Shown here one piece after another: positions 43,675 through 51,710 of a DNA stretch of 64,000 bases. The notes under the pieces were generated by a model. The model searched no databases, was not told where the DNA came from, and saw only the letters and a list, made by a program, of their open reading frames with translations. This DNA is from Peribacillus sp. FSL E2-0218. Lineage in GTDB: Bacteria > Bacillota > Bacilli > Bacillales > DSM-1321. A program made the translations under genes and the position numbers. Position 1 is the stretch's first letter. The number at the start of each line of letters is the position of its first letter. The DNA is taken from contig NZ_CP150304.1 of assembly GCF_037992945.1 (NCBI RefSeq), positions 4,529,501-4,593,500 of the forward strand. Direction: 5' to 3'.

Positions 43675-44466
43675 TCATTTTTCCGTTTTATTTTTCATCC
43701 AAGATGTTAAATCTTCGACTACTTTGCGGTTGACTGCAGGTGGGAAGTAATGGGTGAATGGAGTGAAGTACCAGCTTTCGACATCTTTGTCGTGCAGCTT
43801 CAATCTCTTCTCCAGACGATAGGCGTGTTCAATGGCCACATTGTCATCTTTTTCACCGTGAATGATCAGGACGGGAACATTCAAATCTTCAATCGCAAAT
43901 AAGGGTGTACGGTATTCATACTGATCCGGGCATTTTGTCGGGGTGCCGCCGATGACCCGCTTCATCATCCGGCGCATATCTACCCGTTCGACATACGTTA
44001 AGAACATGTCCGATACGCCTCCCCATGTAACGATCGATGCTGCATTCCTGCAGTGTATCCCCGTCCAAAGTGCCATGATGCCGCCGCGGGAAAATCCGAG
44101 GATATGGATGTGATCCTTGTTTACCCGTGGATGCTGTTCAAGTAGGTTGAAGCCTGATATCGCATCGTATCGATCTTCGCCTGCAAAATCCTCATCCCCC
44201 TCACCGCCTTGATTCCCACGATAAAAAGGGGCGAACACGATGAAGCCTTCCGCTGCATACTGAACGATCCTTGCAGGCCTCACCTTTCCGACATTTTTAA
44301 TCCCGCCGCGTAAGTATAAGAAGGCATCATGAACTTGGCCATCGACCGGCTCGGCAAGCAATCCCTTTACCTTCAGCCCCTGTGATAGGTAAGTAACCGA
44401 ATAAAGATGGATATGAGGATGCGGGGATGGAAACCGCCGTTTTGAAATGATCGTTCCGTTTTCCAA
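43675..44466 (-). CDS. ytmA: Alpha/beta hydrolase, prolyl-oligopeptidase-like (YtmA)
   Basis: A 263-residue peptidase S9-like hydrolase without a beta-propeller. Nucleophile elbow ILGFSRGGIMALWTG, an acid in LIIHGEKDDNVAIEH and a His in PFTHYFPPAVNRK. The N-terminal DAFLYLRGGIKNVGKVRP and VFAPFYRGNQGG suit the family. The start is TTG at 44466 with AAAGGAGGGG before it. The substrate is unknown. Its place next to ytmB and divergent from the ABC importer is conserved in relatives. Confidence 0.85.
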   Translation of the reverse strand: MENGTIISKRRFPSPHPHIHLYSVTYLSQGLKVKGLLAEPVDGQVHDAFLYLRGGIKNVGKVRPARIVQYAAEGFIVFAPFYRGNQGGEGDEDFAGEDRYDAISGFNLLEQHPRVNKDHIHILGFSRGGIMALWTGIHCRNAASIVTWGGVSDMFLTYVERVDMRRMMKRVIGGTPTKCPDQYEYRTPLFAIEDLNVPVLIIHGEKDDNVAIEHAYRLEKRLKLHDKDVESWYFTPFTHYFPPAVNRKVVEDLTSWMKNKTEK

Positions 44467-44597
44467 GTTCTCCCCTCCTTTCTCTTACTCTTATTGTAAA
44501 ACATCCGCTTGTTTTTATCCCCTGATAGGCATTCACATTTTTCACTACTCTTCATACGATACTGTAGGCAAAATACCTATTTATCAAGGAGGAAGCA

Positions 44598-45590
44598 ATG
44601 TTGAAAAAATGGTGTAAAGCAGGTGTCATATGTTTGCTTCTGTGCATGCTGATCATTCCGCTCGGGGCTTGTGGCAAAAAGGATACGGTCAGGGTGGCCG
44701 AAGTGACCCGCTCCCTTTTCTATACACCTCAATACGTAGCGATAGAAAAGGGGTTCTTTGAGGATGAGGGCTTGAAAATTGATTTGAAAACGACGGCTGG
44801 CGGCGATAAAACCATGACCGCGCTTCTTTCCGATGGGGCGGACATCGCTCTCGTTGGCTCGGAAACATCGATCTACGTACAGTCACAAGGCTCGAAAGAC
44901 CCCGTCATTAACTTCGCCCAATTAACCCAGACGGATGGAACGTTCCTTGTTTCACGTGAAAAAATCGATAACTTCAATTGGGAGATGCTGAAAGGGTCCA
45001 CATTCCTGGGCCAGAGAAAAGGCGGAATGCCCCAGATGGCCGGCGAATATGTATTGAAAAAGCACGACATCGACCCAAAAACAGATTTGACCCTCATACA
45101 AAATATAGACTTTGCGAATATTGCCACGGCCTTTGCTTCCGGAACGGGCGATTTCGTACAGCTGTTCGAGCCGACAGCCAGTGTGTTTGAAAAAGAAGGA
45201 AAAGGCCACATCGTCGCTTCTTTCGGCACCGAGTCCGGTCATCTCCCCTATACGGTTTATATGGCTAAAACTAGTTATTTGAAAAAGGACAAAGAGACTG
45301 TCGCGAAATTCACAAGAGCCTTGCAGAAAGCACAAAAATGGGTCCAGGATCATGATGCCGCCGAAATCGCCAAAGTCATCCAGCCCTATTTCGAGGATAT
45401 CAATGTCGAAACGATGGAAACAGTCATCAACCGTTACAAAGAACAAGGCTCCTTTGCCACCGACCCCATTCTGGATGAAGAAGAATGGAACAATCTGCAA
45501 GACATCATGGATGAGGCAGGCGAGCTGCCAGCACGAGTCAGCCATGATAAATTGGTGAATACCGATTTTGCAGAAAAAGCCGCAAAATAG
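44598..45590 (+). CDS. ytlA: ABC importer substrate-binding lipoprotein (YtlA-like)
   Basis: A 330-residue lipoprotein (signal to the lipobox LGAC, Cys25) of the NMT1/SsuA type. VAEVTRSLFYTPQYVAIEKG and GLKIDLKTTAGGDKTMTALL resemble binding proteins for thiamine pyrimidine precursors, sulfonates and similar small organic ligands. First gene of a three-gene unit with an ATPase (30 bases downstream) and a permease. The ligand cannot be told; no thi-box or S-box is seen in front. Confidence 0.85.
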   Translation: MLKKWCKAGVICLLLCMLIIPLGACGKKDTVRVAEVTRSLFYTPQYVAIEKGFFEDEGLKIDLKTTAGGDKTMTALLSDGADIALVGSETSIYVQSQGSKDPVINFAQLTQTDGTFLVSREKIDNFNWEMLKGSTFLGQRKGGMPQMAGEYVLKKHDIDPKTDLTLIQNIDFANIATAFASGTGDFVQLFEPTASVFEKEGKGHIVASFGTESGHLPYTVYMAKTSYLKKDKETVAKFTRALQKAQKWVQDHDAAEIAKVIQPYFEDINVETMETVINRYKEQGSFATDPILDEEEWNNLQDIMDEAGELPARVSHDKLVNTDFAEKAAK

Positions 45591-45620
45591 CATAGCTACC
45601 AGTAAGGAGGATGTCCATCC

Positions 45621-46391
45621 ATGAGCTTTTTAAAAATCCAAGACATTCACCATACTTATTTTTCAAATCAGACGGCAGCGACCGCGCTCGCGGACATTTC
45701 CCTCGACATTGAAAAAGGTGAATTCGTCTCTTTTCTAGGTCCGAGCGGCTGCGGAAAGACCACCCTGCTTTCCATTATCGCCGGGCTTTTCCCGCCCACC
45801 TCGGGAAAGATCCTGCTCGAAAATAAACCATTGAACGCCGACAGTGACGCTTCCATCGGCTATATGCTGCAGCAGGATTATCTTTTTCCATGGAAAACGA
45901 TAGAAGAAAATATCTTATTGGGATTGAAACTGATTAAAAAGGATGAAGGCCTTGAGAGGATAAAAACGCTGAAGCTATTAAGCGACGTTGGACTGGGAGG
46001 CACCGGGAAGCTATATCCCCGTGAACTTTCAGGCGGAATGAGACAACGCGCCGCACTGGCACGGACATTGGCGGTCGACCCAAAGATCCTGTTGCTTGAT
46101 GAACCCTTCTCGGCCCTTGATTACCAAACGAAGCTCAAGCTGGAGGATCTTGTTTTTGAAACATTGAAATCCTTCGGAAAGACAGCCGTGCTCGTCACCC
46201 ATGATATCGGGGAAGCCATAGCCATGAGCGACCGCATCCATCTATTTTCCCCGAATCCTGGAAGAGTGCACAAAACATTCGAAGTACCTGATGAACTGCG
46301 CGGGCTGATGCCATTCCATGCACGCAACCATCCGCAATACCCCATTCTTTTCCAAACAATCTGGAAGGAGCTTGAGAGCCTTGAATATTGA
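45621..46391 (+). CDS. ytlC: ABC importer ATP-binding protein (YtlC-like)
   Basis: A 256-residue ATPase of the nitrate/taurine (SsuB/TauB) class. Walker A GPSGCGKTTLL, Q-loop GYMLQQDYLFPW, signature LSGGMRQRAALARTLA, Walker B ILLLDEPFSALD and switch His VTHDIGEA are all present. AAGGAGG precedes the ATG. Its 3' end overlaps the permease start by 11 bases. It should energise uptake of the ligand bound by the lipoprotein encoded upstream. Confidence 0.95.
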   Translation: MSFLKIQDIHHTYFSNQTAATALADISLDIEKGEFVSFLGPSGCGKTTLLSIIAGLFPPTSGKILLENKPLNADSDASIGYMLQQDYLFPWKTIEENILLGLKLIKKDEGLERIKTLKLLSDVGLGGTGKLYPRELSGGMRQRAALARTLAVDPKILLLDEPFSALDYQTKLKLEDLVFETLKSFGKTAVLVTHDIGEAIAMSDRIHLFSPNPGRVHKTFEVPDELRGLMPFHARNHPQYPILFQTIWKELESLEY

Positions 46392-47172
46392 CCAACTCCA
46401 TAAACAATATAAAACCTCTTTGAAAAAGGAAAACAGGCTCATCCGCCTTTATCAGATCCTGATTTTCCTTGTATTTTTCAGCAGCTGGGAGTTATTCTCC
46501 CGGATGGAATGGATCGACCCGCTCATCTTCAGCTCACCATCAAAAGTATGGCAGCTTTTCCTACAGAAATTGGGTGATGGCACCCTGCTTTCACATTCCG
46601 GAGTGACCCTCTTTGAAACCGTACTCGGCTTCATCATCGGGACACTGCTAGGAACGGTCCTGGCATCACTCCTCTGGTGGTCGCCCCGGTTGTCAAAAAC
46701 ACTGGATCCCTATCTCGTCATCTTAAATGCCATGCCCAAAGTCGCACTCGGGCCCATCATCATCGTCGCATTCGGTCCTGGCTTTCCCTCCATCATCTCA
46801 ATGGGGGCAATCATCTCCATCATCATCACCACCATCGTCGTCTACACCGCATTTCGCGAAGTCGACCCGAACTACCTGAAGGTGCTCCAAACATTCGGAG
46901 CTACAAGAACACAAGCATTTCGGGAAGCCATATTACCGGCCTCCTTCCCGACCATCATCTCGACCCTGAAAGTCAATGTCGGCCTCTCCTGGGTCGGCGT
47001 CATCGTCGGTGAATTCCTTGTCTCGGCGAAAGGACTTGGCTACCTGATCATTTATGGATTTCAAGTCTTCAACTTCACTCTTGTCATGCTCGCCTTGATG
47101 ATCATCGCCGTCTTTGCCACCATCATGTATCAACTGGTCGAACTCCTCGAACGCAAGCTAATCAAAGACTGA
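46381..47172 (+). CDS. ytlD: ABC importer permease (YtlD-like)
   Basis: A 263-residue permease with about six spans and the EAA loop (KVLQTFGATRTQAFREAILP ASFP). The stretch VILNAMPKVALGPIIIVAFG is typical of SsuC/TauC/ThiX permeases. The TTG at 46381 with AAGGAG 10 bases before it is used as the start; a longer frame beginning inside the ATPase gene is unlikely. Last gene of the unit, ahead of the terminator at 47176. Confidence 0.92.
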   Translation: MNIDQLHKQYKTSLKKENRLIRLYQILIFLVFFSSWELFSRMEWIDPLIFSSPSKVWQLFLQKLGDGTLLSHSGVTLFETVLGFIIGTLLGTVLASLLWWSPRLSKTLDPYLVILNAMPKVALGPIIIVAFGPGFPSIISMGAIISIIITTIVVYTAFREVDPNYLKVLQTFGATRTQAFREAILPASFPTIISTLKVNVGLSWVGVIVGEFLVSAKGLGYLIIYGFQVFNFTLVMLALMIIAVFATIMYQLVELLERKLIKD

Positions 47173-47175
47173 CAC

Positions 47176-47201
47176 AACTGCCGATAACCGTCGGCAGTTT
47201 T
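47176..47201 (+). terminator. Terminator after the ABC importer operon
   Basis: A 9-bp perfect stem AACTGCCGA / TCGGCAGTT, followed by TTCGTTTT. Confidence 0.85.
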
Positions 47202-47276
47202 CGTTTTACTCCAGATTAGCTCATGAGCTTGGATTTCGGCTACTTTCCCGATTCTGGCTGCTTTCTCCTCATTTGG

Positions 47277-47360
47277 GGCAGTTTATTCGTGAGTTTAGGC
47301 AGTTTATTCGTGAGTTTAGGCAGTTTATTCGTGAGTTTGGGCAGTTTATTCGTGAATTTG
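47277..47360. repeat. 21-bp tandem array, GGCAGTTTATTCGTGAGTTTA (4 units)
   Basis: Four units of exactly 21 bases (starts 47277, 47298, 47319, 47340) that differ at one or two positions. Degenerate units lie on both sides to about 47220 and 47430 (TTTACTCGCCAATTCCGG). It fills the gap between the convergent ytlD and ytkD genes and is related in core sequence to the array at 8985-9085. Confidence 0.93.
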
Positions 47361-47426
47361 AATTTCTCATCCCGATTCCGGCGCTTTCTCCTCAGTTTTG
47401 GCAGTTTACTCGCCAATTCCGGCTTT

Positions 47427-47888
47427 TTATGGCAGGTTACCATCATTCAGCTTTGATACGCTCCAGGGGACGATTTCATCTTTCATGATAAAGCTGAATT
47501 CTTCGCCGGGTTCGTCCGGCAATCTATCCAAAAAGATGGGCCCATCCGTTTCGAGATAGGTATTTTTCTTTTCCACTTCACGTAGTTGGGCAAAGTATAT
47601 TGATTTAACGAATGACTTGATTGGATCGTGAACTTTGTATTGTCCCAGGAATTGCAGTTGCTCAACGATTCCGCCCGTTTCTTCATGCACTTCCCGTATC
47701 GCTGCTTGTTCAATTGTCTCTCCTGCTTCCCGCTTGCCTCCAGGGAACTCCAAGCCCCTGCGTTTATGCTTGGTCAAGACCCATCTTCCCCTGAACCTGC
47801 TGAGCACGAAAACATGCCAGGACTCGCCAAATACGGGTTTTTCGGAGAGTTCCACCATATATCCGTTCTTGTCGAAAAACCTTTGCAT
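47427..47888 (-). CDS. ytkD: Nudix hydrolase, YtkD-like nucleoside triphosphatase
   Basis: A 153-residue Nudix protein. The Nudix box is GGKREAGETIEQAAIREVHEETGG, given here as GGKREAGETIEQ then AAIREVHEETGG (consensus GX5EX7REUXEEXGU complete). B. subtilis YtkD hydrolyses 8-oxo-dGTP and other triphosphates and guards against oxidative mutagenesis; the flanking EFPGGK and IYFAQLREVEKKNTYLETDG agree with it. AGAAGGGA suits the ATG at 47888; an ATG at 47906 has no ribosome site. It lies near dps, another stress-protection gene. Confidence 0.9.
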   Translation of the reverse strand: MQRFFDKNGYMVELSEKPVFGESWHVFVLSRFRGRWVLTKHKRRGLEFPGGKREAGETIEQAAIREVHEETGGIVEQLQFLGQYKVHDPIKSFVKSIYFAQLREVEKKNTYLETDGPIFLDRLPDEPGEEFSFIMKDEIVPWSVSKLNDGNLP

Positions 47889-47986
47889 ATGTTCCCTTCT
47901 CTCCATATATGATATTCGACTCTTCCTTCATTATATGGATAAAAAAAAGTACTATCCAGCTTGAATTTTCCTCACGGCAATAAAAC

Positions 47987-48014
47987 GATGGCCCTCAATA
48001 TTCGAGGCCATCGT
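47987..48014 (-). terminator. Terminator overlapping the stop codon of the 47995 gene
   Basis: A stem CGATGGCC / GGCCATCG. On the minus strand it is followed by GTTTTATT. The TGA at 47995-47997 lies in the hairpin, so the last codons of the gene form the stem. Confidence 0.7.
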
Positions 48015-48345
48015 CCGTTGGCTTTGCCTGTAAGATTCCCATGCTTTCAATATGTCTTCTTCCCTCTTCCGTTCCAAGTTGATGGATCATTTCAAAAATT
48101 TTTTGGAGTGTGATATCCTGCTTATCATTTTCCCTGTCGAAATGATATTGCAGGTACGGGACATGTGCTCGGTAAAAGTTTTCTTCGCCTACAGAATAAT
48201 TGTAATCAAATAATTCGCGCAGCTGGATGACCTCATTATCTGTAGCCTCGATTTCGAAATTCCACGGGGAGCTTTCCCTATCTTGTGTGATCTCCCCAGT
48301 CGGAAGCCAGATGTAATATTTTTTCCTGTTTTCGGACACATTCAT
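47995..48345 (-). CDS. Uncharacterised small protein
   Basis: A 116-residue acidic, soluble protein starting MNVSENRKKYYIWLPTGEIT and ending LQAKPTDDGLEY. Features are an aromatic N-terminal strand region, an IEATDNEVIQLRELFDYNYS helix and a second helix ITLQKIFEMIHQLGTEEGRR. I do not recognise the family; similar proteins occur at this place in other Bacillaceae as far as I recall. AAAGGGTGG precedes the ATG. It stands alone, with a terminator built into its end. Confidence 0.65.
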   Translation of the reverse strand: MNVSENRKKYYIWLPTGEITQDRESSPWNFEIEATDNEVIQLRELFDYNYSVGEENFYRAHVPYLQYHFDRENDKQDITLQKIFEMIHQLGTEEGRRHIESMGILQAKPTDDGLEY

Positions 48346-48581
48346 CCACCCTTTCCAAATATCATACGCTTATTTTTCACGTAATTCCCGACATCATACA
48401 ATGGAAAAATTTGTTTACAGAAGTACAAAGATGTTAAATAATAGATTAAAGTATCTTTCAAAGGGTAAAACATATAATAAGCCCAAGCATCCCTTCAGAT
48501 TTTTATATGCACCCAGAGGTTTTTTTGATAACCTACATATAAAGAGATAACGGATTTCTAACAAATGTGAGGTGAAAAGTT

Positions 48582-48839
48582 TTGAAGTTAATTGAAGAAT
48601 TATACAATATGTACCGTAATAAGCTGACTGGTGATGAAGAAGATATTGATATGCTTACTTTTGCGGTTTTGGAGCAGTTGGACCGTAAGGAAATTTTCGA
48701 ATTACTTCAAGAAATGGATGATCAAGAGCTTACCAATCTAATGGGCCTTTACATTATTGAAACGTTAAAAGGGAAGTTTGCTCAAAATAGCATGGACGAT
48801 ACGAAACCTACACATTTTCCGCCACGGAATATCCATTAA
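48582..48839 (+). CDS. Small DUF6154-like Bacillaceae protein
   Basis: An 85-residue helical, acidic protein beginning MKLIEELYNMYRNKLTGDEE, with LEQLDRKEIFELLQEMDDQE and LTNLMGLYIIETLKGKF. It resembles my memory of the DUF6154 family. The start is TTG at 48582 with GAGGTG upstream; no ATG gives a better frame. Function unknown. The 236 bases before it (48346-48581) hold no other gene. Confidence 0.7.
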   Translation: MKLIEELYNMYRNKLTGDEEDIDMLTFAVLEQLDRKEIFELLQEMDDQELTNLMGLYIIETLKGKFAQNSMDDTKPTHFPPRNIH

Positions 48840-48894
48840 TACATACCTTGTCAGGTGTCCCTCTCTCGATGGATGCCTTTTTGTTTTACGCCCA

Positions 48895-48926
48895 TAAAAA
48901 AAAGCCCCGCCGAAGCAGGGACTCTC
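48895..48926 (-). terminator. Terminator after dps
   Basis: Minus-strand stem AGTCCCTGC / GCGGGGCT with a TTCG loop and one bulge, followed by eight Ts. Confidence 0.8.
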
Positions 48927-48934
48927 AGCCAATA

Positions 48935-49375
48935 TTAATGTCCTAAGTATGCACGAAGCATCCATGCATGTTTATTGAAGCTTTTCTTCATGCTTGTCAG
49001 CATATCAGCCGTAACTGGGTCTTCCTCTTCAGCAGCTTCGATGATTTCAAGGAACTCTTCCGAAAGCTTCTCAAAGTCATTGATGACGCTTTGGACCATA
49101 TCTTCCGTATTTTCGTTGCCTGTCGCTTCTTCAAGGGTCGTTAATTCTAAATACTCTTTAAGGGTAGCAACTGGTTTTTCGCCGATCGCCAGCAATCGCT
49201 CGGCCAATTCGTCATAATTGGCTGTGATTTCCACATATAACTCTTCCAATTTTTGGTGAAGTTCAAAGAAGTGGGGTCCATTCACGAACCAGTGGTAATT
49301 GTGGATTTTTGTGTAAAGGACACTGAAATTGGCAATTTCCTTGTTCACTAATTTTCCTAATTTTTTCTGAGCCAT
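48935..49375 (-). CDS. dps: Dps/ferritin-like DNA-protecting protein
   Basis: A 146-residue Dps family protein: a four-helix bundle with the ferroxidase residues in YTKIHNYHWFVNGPHFFELH, QKLEELYVEITANYDELAER and a C-terminal KSFNKHAWMLRAYLGH. Dps dodecamers oxidise and store iron using H2O2 and protect DNA in stress or stationary phase. A sigma-B promoter lies upstream (49411-49435), as for B. subtilis dps. ACGGAGG precedes the ATG. It neighbours ytkD and luxS in the conserved order. Confidence 0.95.
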   Translation of the reverse strand: MAQKKLGKLVNKEIANFSVLYTKIHNYHWFVNGPHFFELHQKLEELYVEITANYDELAERLLAIGEKPVATLKEYLELTTLEEATGNENTEDMVQSVINDFEKLSEEFLEIIEAAEEEDPVTADMLTSMKKSFNKHAWMLRAYLGH

Positions 49376-49410
49376 AAATATCTACCTCCGTAAGTTGGTT
49401 ATACTTTATG

Positions 49411-49435
49411 ATTCCCTCTAATCAGAAATTGAAAC
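49411..49435 (-). promoter_or_regulatory. Sigma-B promoter of dps
   Basis: GTTTCA (49430-49435), 13 bp, GGGAAT (49411-49416) on the minus strand; the sigma-B consensus is GTTTAA-N13/14-GGGWAW. It lies 36 bases upstream of the dps ATG. Confidence 0.75.
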
Positions 49436-49497
49436 ATATTCTTATCGCTTCTTATGCTAAAATGAATGTAAATTGTGAACGTTAGGAGCTGTGAAGA

Positions 49498-49653
49498 ATG
49501 ATCACGGTTTTAATCATTTCCATTATTGTGATTCTGGTCGTCTTGGCTTTATCCATCCTGACTATCGGAAAAGGATACAGTTACAAGCATACCATCGATC
49601 CGATCGATCCTTTGCCCGAGGAAGAGGCGAAGAATGAAGAACCGCGAAAATAA
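49498..49653 (+). CDS. ytzI: YtzI-like small membrane protein
   Basis: A 51-residue protein, MITVLIISIIVILVVLALSI then LTIGKGYSYKHTIDPIDPLP and a charged tail. A single N-terminal membrane span is followed by a short cytoplasmic part. Length, the GKGYSYKHTIDP motif and position between dps and luxS match my memory of B. subtilis YtzI. AGGAG lies 9 bases before the ATG. Function unknown. Confidence 0.85.
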   Translation: MITVLIISIIVILVVLALSILTIGKGYSYKHTIDPIDPLPEEEAKNEEPRK

Positions 49654-49686
49654 AAAAAATCCTGTCACAAAATGACAGGATTTTTT
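49654..49686. terminator. Bidirectional terminator between ytzI and luxS
   Basis: A 14-bp perfect stem AAAAAATCCTGTCA / TGACAGGATTTTTT with a 5-base loop. Confidence 0.95.
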
Positions 49687-49688
49687 CA

Positions 49689-50162
49689 TTAACCGAAAAC
49701 TTTATGAAGATCTTGTTTATCTTGCGCAAGCCAGAATTTCATTAACTTCTTGGCACCTTCAAGGTCATGCAGCTTCGCTTGGCCGCATTGTTTTTCATTT
49801 GCAGCAGGAATTTCCGTGATTTCAACAGCATCCTTGAATGTGTCTTCAAGGACATCGATAATTTCCGTTACTGTCGGCTCACCGCTGACAACAAGGTAAT
49901 ACCCCGTTTGGCAGCCCATTGGCGAAATGTCGATAATATCGAAATGGCTGTACTGCTCAGAATGCTTACGGATATTGAATGCAAGCAAATGTTCCAAAGT
50001 ATGGATCGTATCCGGCTTCATAGCTTGTTTATTTGGCTGGCAAAAACGGATATCGAATTTATTGACAACACCATCTGTTCCGACCTTATGGACACCGCAA
50101 TGTCTTACATATGGGGCTTTAACAGCATCATGATCTAATTCAAAGCTTTCAACTGAAGGCAT
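49689..50162 (-). CDS. luxS: S-ribosylhomocysteine lyase
   Basis: A 157-residue LuxS. It splits S-ribosylhomocysteine to homocysteine and DPD (the AI-2 precursor) in the activated methyl cycle that follows SAM use. Metal ligands His54 and His58 with Glu57 (IHTLEHLL) and Cys126 (EKQCGQAK), and catalytic Cys84 (SPMGCQTGYY), are all present. A GTG at 50171 is open, but AAGGAG lies 8 bases before the ATG at 50162, which starts the conserved MPSVESFELDH. Confidence 0.97.
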   Translation of the reverse strand: MPSVESFELDHDAVKAPYVRHCGVHKVGTDGVVNKFDIRFCQPNKQAMKPDTIHTLEHLLAFNIRKHSEQYSHFDIIDISPMGCQTGYYLVVSGEPTVTEIIDVLEDTFKDAVEITEIPAANEKQCGQAKLHDLEGAKKLMKFWLAQDKQDLHKVFG

Positions 50163-50350
50163 TCCATTCACTCCTTAATAGTATTTCCTCTCTATTTTAC
50201 CTTGAAAGACAATTTATTTCATCCTTTTAAATAAATTCTTATTATTTCCATCGGTTTTATTCAGTTTATTCCTGCTTCACCATTATTGGCACAAAGGAAA
50301 ATATGCTATAATGAATGGCAGTGAAATTACGTGAAAAGAGATGAAGCATT

Positions 50351-50581
50351 TTGTTTAAAAAATTTTTAATGGGAATCATTCGTTTTTATCAAATTGCCAT
50401 TTCTCCATTAAAACCGCCTACCTGCCGTTTTTACCCGACTTGTTCCCATTACGGACTGGAAGCGATCAATCGGTTCGGTCCAATCAAAGGAAGCTGGTTG
50501 GCCATCGTCCGGATTCTTAAATGTCATCCGTTCCATCCAGGCGGCATCGATCCGGTTCCGGAAAAAAAAGAAAAAAGATGA
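50351..50581 (+). CDS. yidD: Membrane protein insertion efficiency factor YidD
   Basis: A 76-residue YidD (YtjA) protein: an amphipathic N-terminal helix (KFLMGIIRFYQIAISPLKPP), the Cys-rich CRFYPTCSHYGLEAINRFG and the C-terminal CHPFHPGGIDPVP. It helps YidC/SecYEG insert membrane proteins and binds the inner membrane face. The start is TTG at 50351 with AAAAGAGATG upstream. A single gene. Confidence 0.93.
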   Translation: MFKKFLMGIIRFYQIAISPLKPPTCRFYPTCSHYGLEAINRFGPIKGSWLAIVRILKCHPFHPGGIDPVPEKKEKR

Positions 50582-50600
50582 AGGCCATTAGAAAAAAGCC

Positions 50601-50629
50601 TTGCTTTCTTGCTAGATTTTTTGTATTAT
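50601..50629 (+). promoter_or_regulatory. Promoter of the zinc-binding lipoprotein gene
   Basis: -35 TTGCTT (50601-50606), 17-bp spacer, -10 TATTAT (50624-50629). The first Zur box begins 10 bases downstream, so bound Zur would block initiation. Confidence 0.55.
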
Positions 50630-50638
50630 ACAGAAGTC

Positions 50639-50659
50639 AAATCGTAATGATTTCGTTTT
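50639..50659 (+). promoter_or_regulatory. Zur box 1
   Basis: AAATCGTAATGATTTCGTTTT; compare the known Bacillus consensus AAATCGTAATNATTACGATTT. The left half is perfect and the right half has two to three changes. Confidence 0.8.
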
Positions 50660-50673
50660 TACACATACATTTC

Positions 50674-50694
50674 AAATCGTAATCAATCCGAATT
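50674..50694 (+). promoter_or_regulatory. Zur box 2
   Basis: A second AAATCGTAAT half-site followed by a weaker right half, 35 bp after the first, ending 17 bases before the start codon. Confidence 0.65.
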
Positions 50695-50711
50695 AAAAAG
50701 GAGCAATTCAT

Positions 50712-51668
50712 ATGAAGAACCGAGCATGGCTTTCGCTTTTCCTGGTTATCGTGCTACTGTTATCAGCCTGCGGAAACTCGAAGGAAAAAAATACCGCTGA
50801 TTCAAAAAAGGATACTTTGGATATATATACGACGGTTTATCCTCTGCAATACTTCACGGAGGCGATTGGCGGGGAATACGTTAACGTCGATACCGTTTAT
50901 CCTCCCGGAACGGATGAACATTCGTTTGATCCTTCACAAAAGGATATCGTAAAAATGGCGGAATCGGACCTATTTTTCTATATTGGCTATAAGCTTGAAG
51001 GTTTCGTAACGAAGGCCGAGCCGATTTTAAGCAAAGAGGGAGTCACTACGGTCGCTGTAGGTGAAACGGTCCACTTGGATGCAGCTGAGCATGCACACGA
51101 AGATGAGCATGAGCACGCACATGAAGAAGACGGTCATGATCACGGCGGGGTCAATCCCCATTTGTGGTTGGATCCGATTTATTCCATTGAAATGGCAAAA
51201 AGCATCAGGGATGAGTTGACGAAGCAAATGCCTGAGAAAAAGGAATATTTCAACAGCCATTTCAACGAGCTTGCTAAAAAGCTGAACGCACTTGATGAAA
51301 AATTGGCAACGACAATCGAGGCTGGCCGGACCAAAAAGATCATCGTTTCCCATTCCGCTTACGGGTATTGGGAGGAACGCTACGGCCTTGAACAGATTGG
51401 CGTCACAGGGTTAACGTCATCCAATGAGCCTTCCCAAAAGGAACTTGCAAAAATCGTGACCATGGCGGATGAGGAGGATTTGAACTATGTCATCTTTGAG
51501 CAAAATATCAGTTCCAAGCTTACCGAGATCATCCAAAAGGAAATGGGAGCGAAATCGCTGACGCTCCATAACCTTTCCGTTCTGACGGATAATGATATTA
51601 AAGCGGGTGAAGATTACTTCAGCTTAATGGAAAAAAACATAAAAACATTGCAAACGGCATTGCAATAA
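50712..51668 (+). CDS. znuA: Zinc ABC-transporter substrate-binding lipoprotein (ZnuA/AdcA-like)
   Basis: A 318-residue cluster A-I metal-binding protein. The lipobox is LLSAC (Cys20). YTTVYPLQYFTEAIGGEYVN and PPGTDEHSFDPSQ give the first His ligand. A His/Glu-rich loop (HAHEDEHEHAHEEDGHDH) is typical of zinc-specific members, and further ligands are in NPHLWLDP and SHSAYGYWEERYG. Two Zur boxes and a promoter lie in front, so it should be induced when zinc is low. No permease or ATPase genes follow; the next gene is convergent, so it must share a transporter encoded elsewhere. Confidence 0.93.
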   Translation: MKNRAWLSLFLVIVLLLSACGNSKEKNTADSKKDTLDIYTTVYPLQYFTEAIGGEYVNVDTVYPPGTDEHSFDPSQKDIVKMAESDLFFYIGYKLEGFVTKAEPILSKEGVTTVAVGETVHLDAAEHAHEDEHEHAHEEDGHDHGGVNPHLWLDPIYSIEMAKSIRDELTKQMPEKKEYFNSHFNELAKKLNALDEKLATTIEAGRTKKIIVSHSAYGYWEERYGLEQIGVTGLTSSNEPSQKELAKIVTMADEEDLNYVIFEQNISSKLTEIIQKEMGAKSLTLHNLSVLTDNDIKAGEDYFSLMEKNIKTLQTALQ

Positions 51669-51671
51669 GCA

Positions 51672-51705
51672 AAAGAAGCGGAACCCGATTGGGCCGCTTC
51701 TTTTT
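51672..51705. terminator. Bidirectional terminator between znuA and the DctP-like gene
   Basis: An 11-bp stem AAAAGAAGCGG / CCGCTTCTTTT with an inner CCC/GGG pair, then a T run. Confidence 0.9.
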
Positions 51706-51710
51706 TACGG

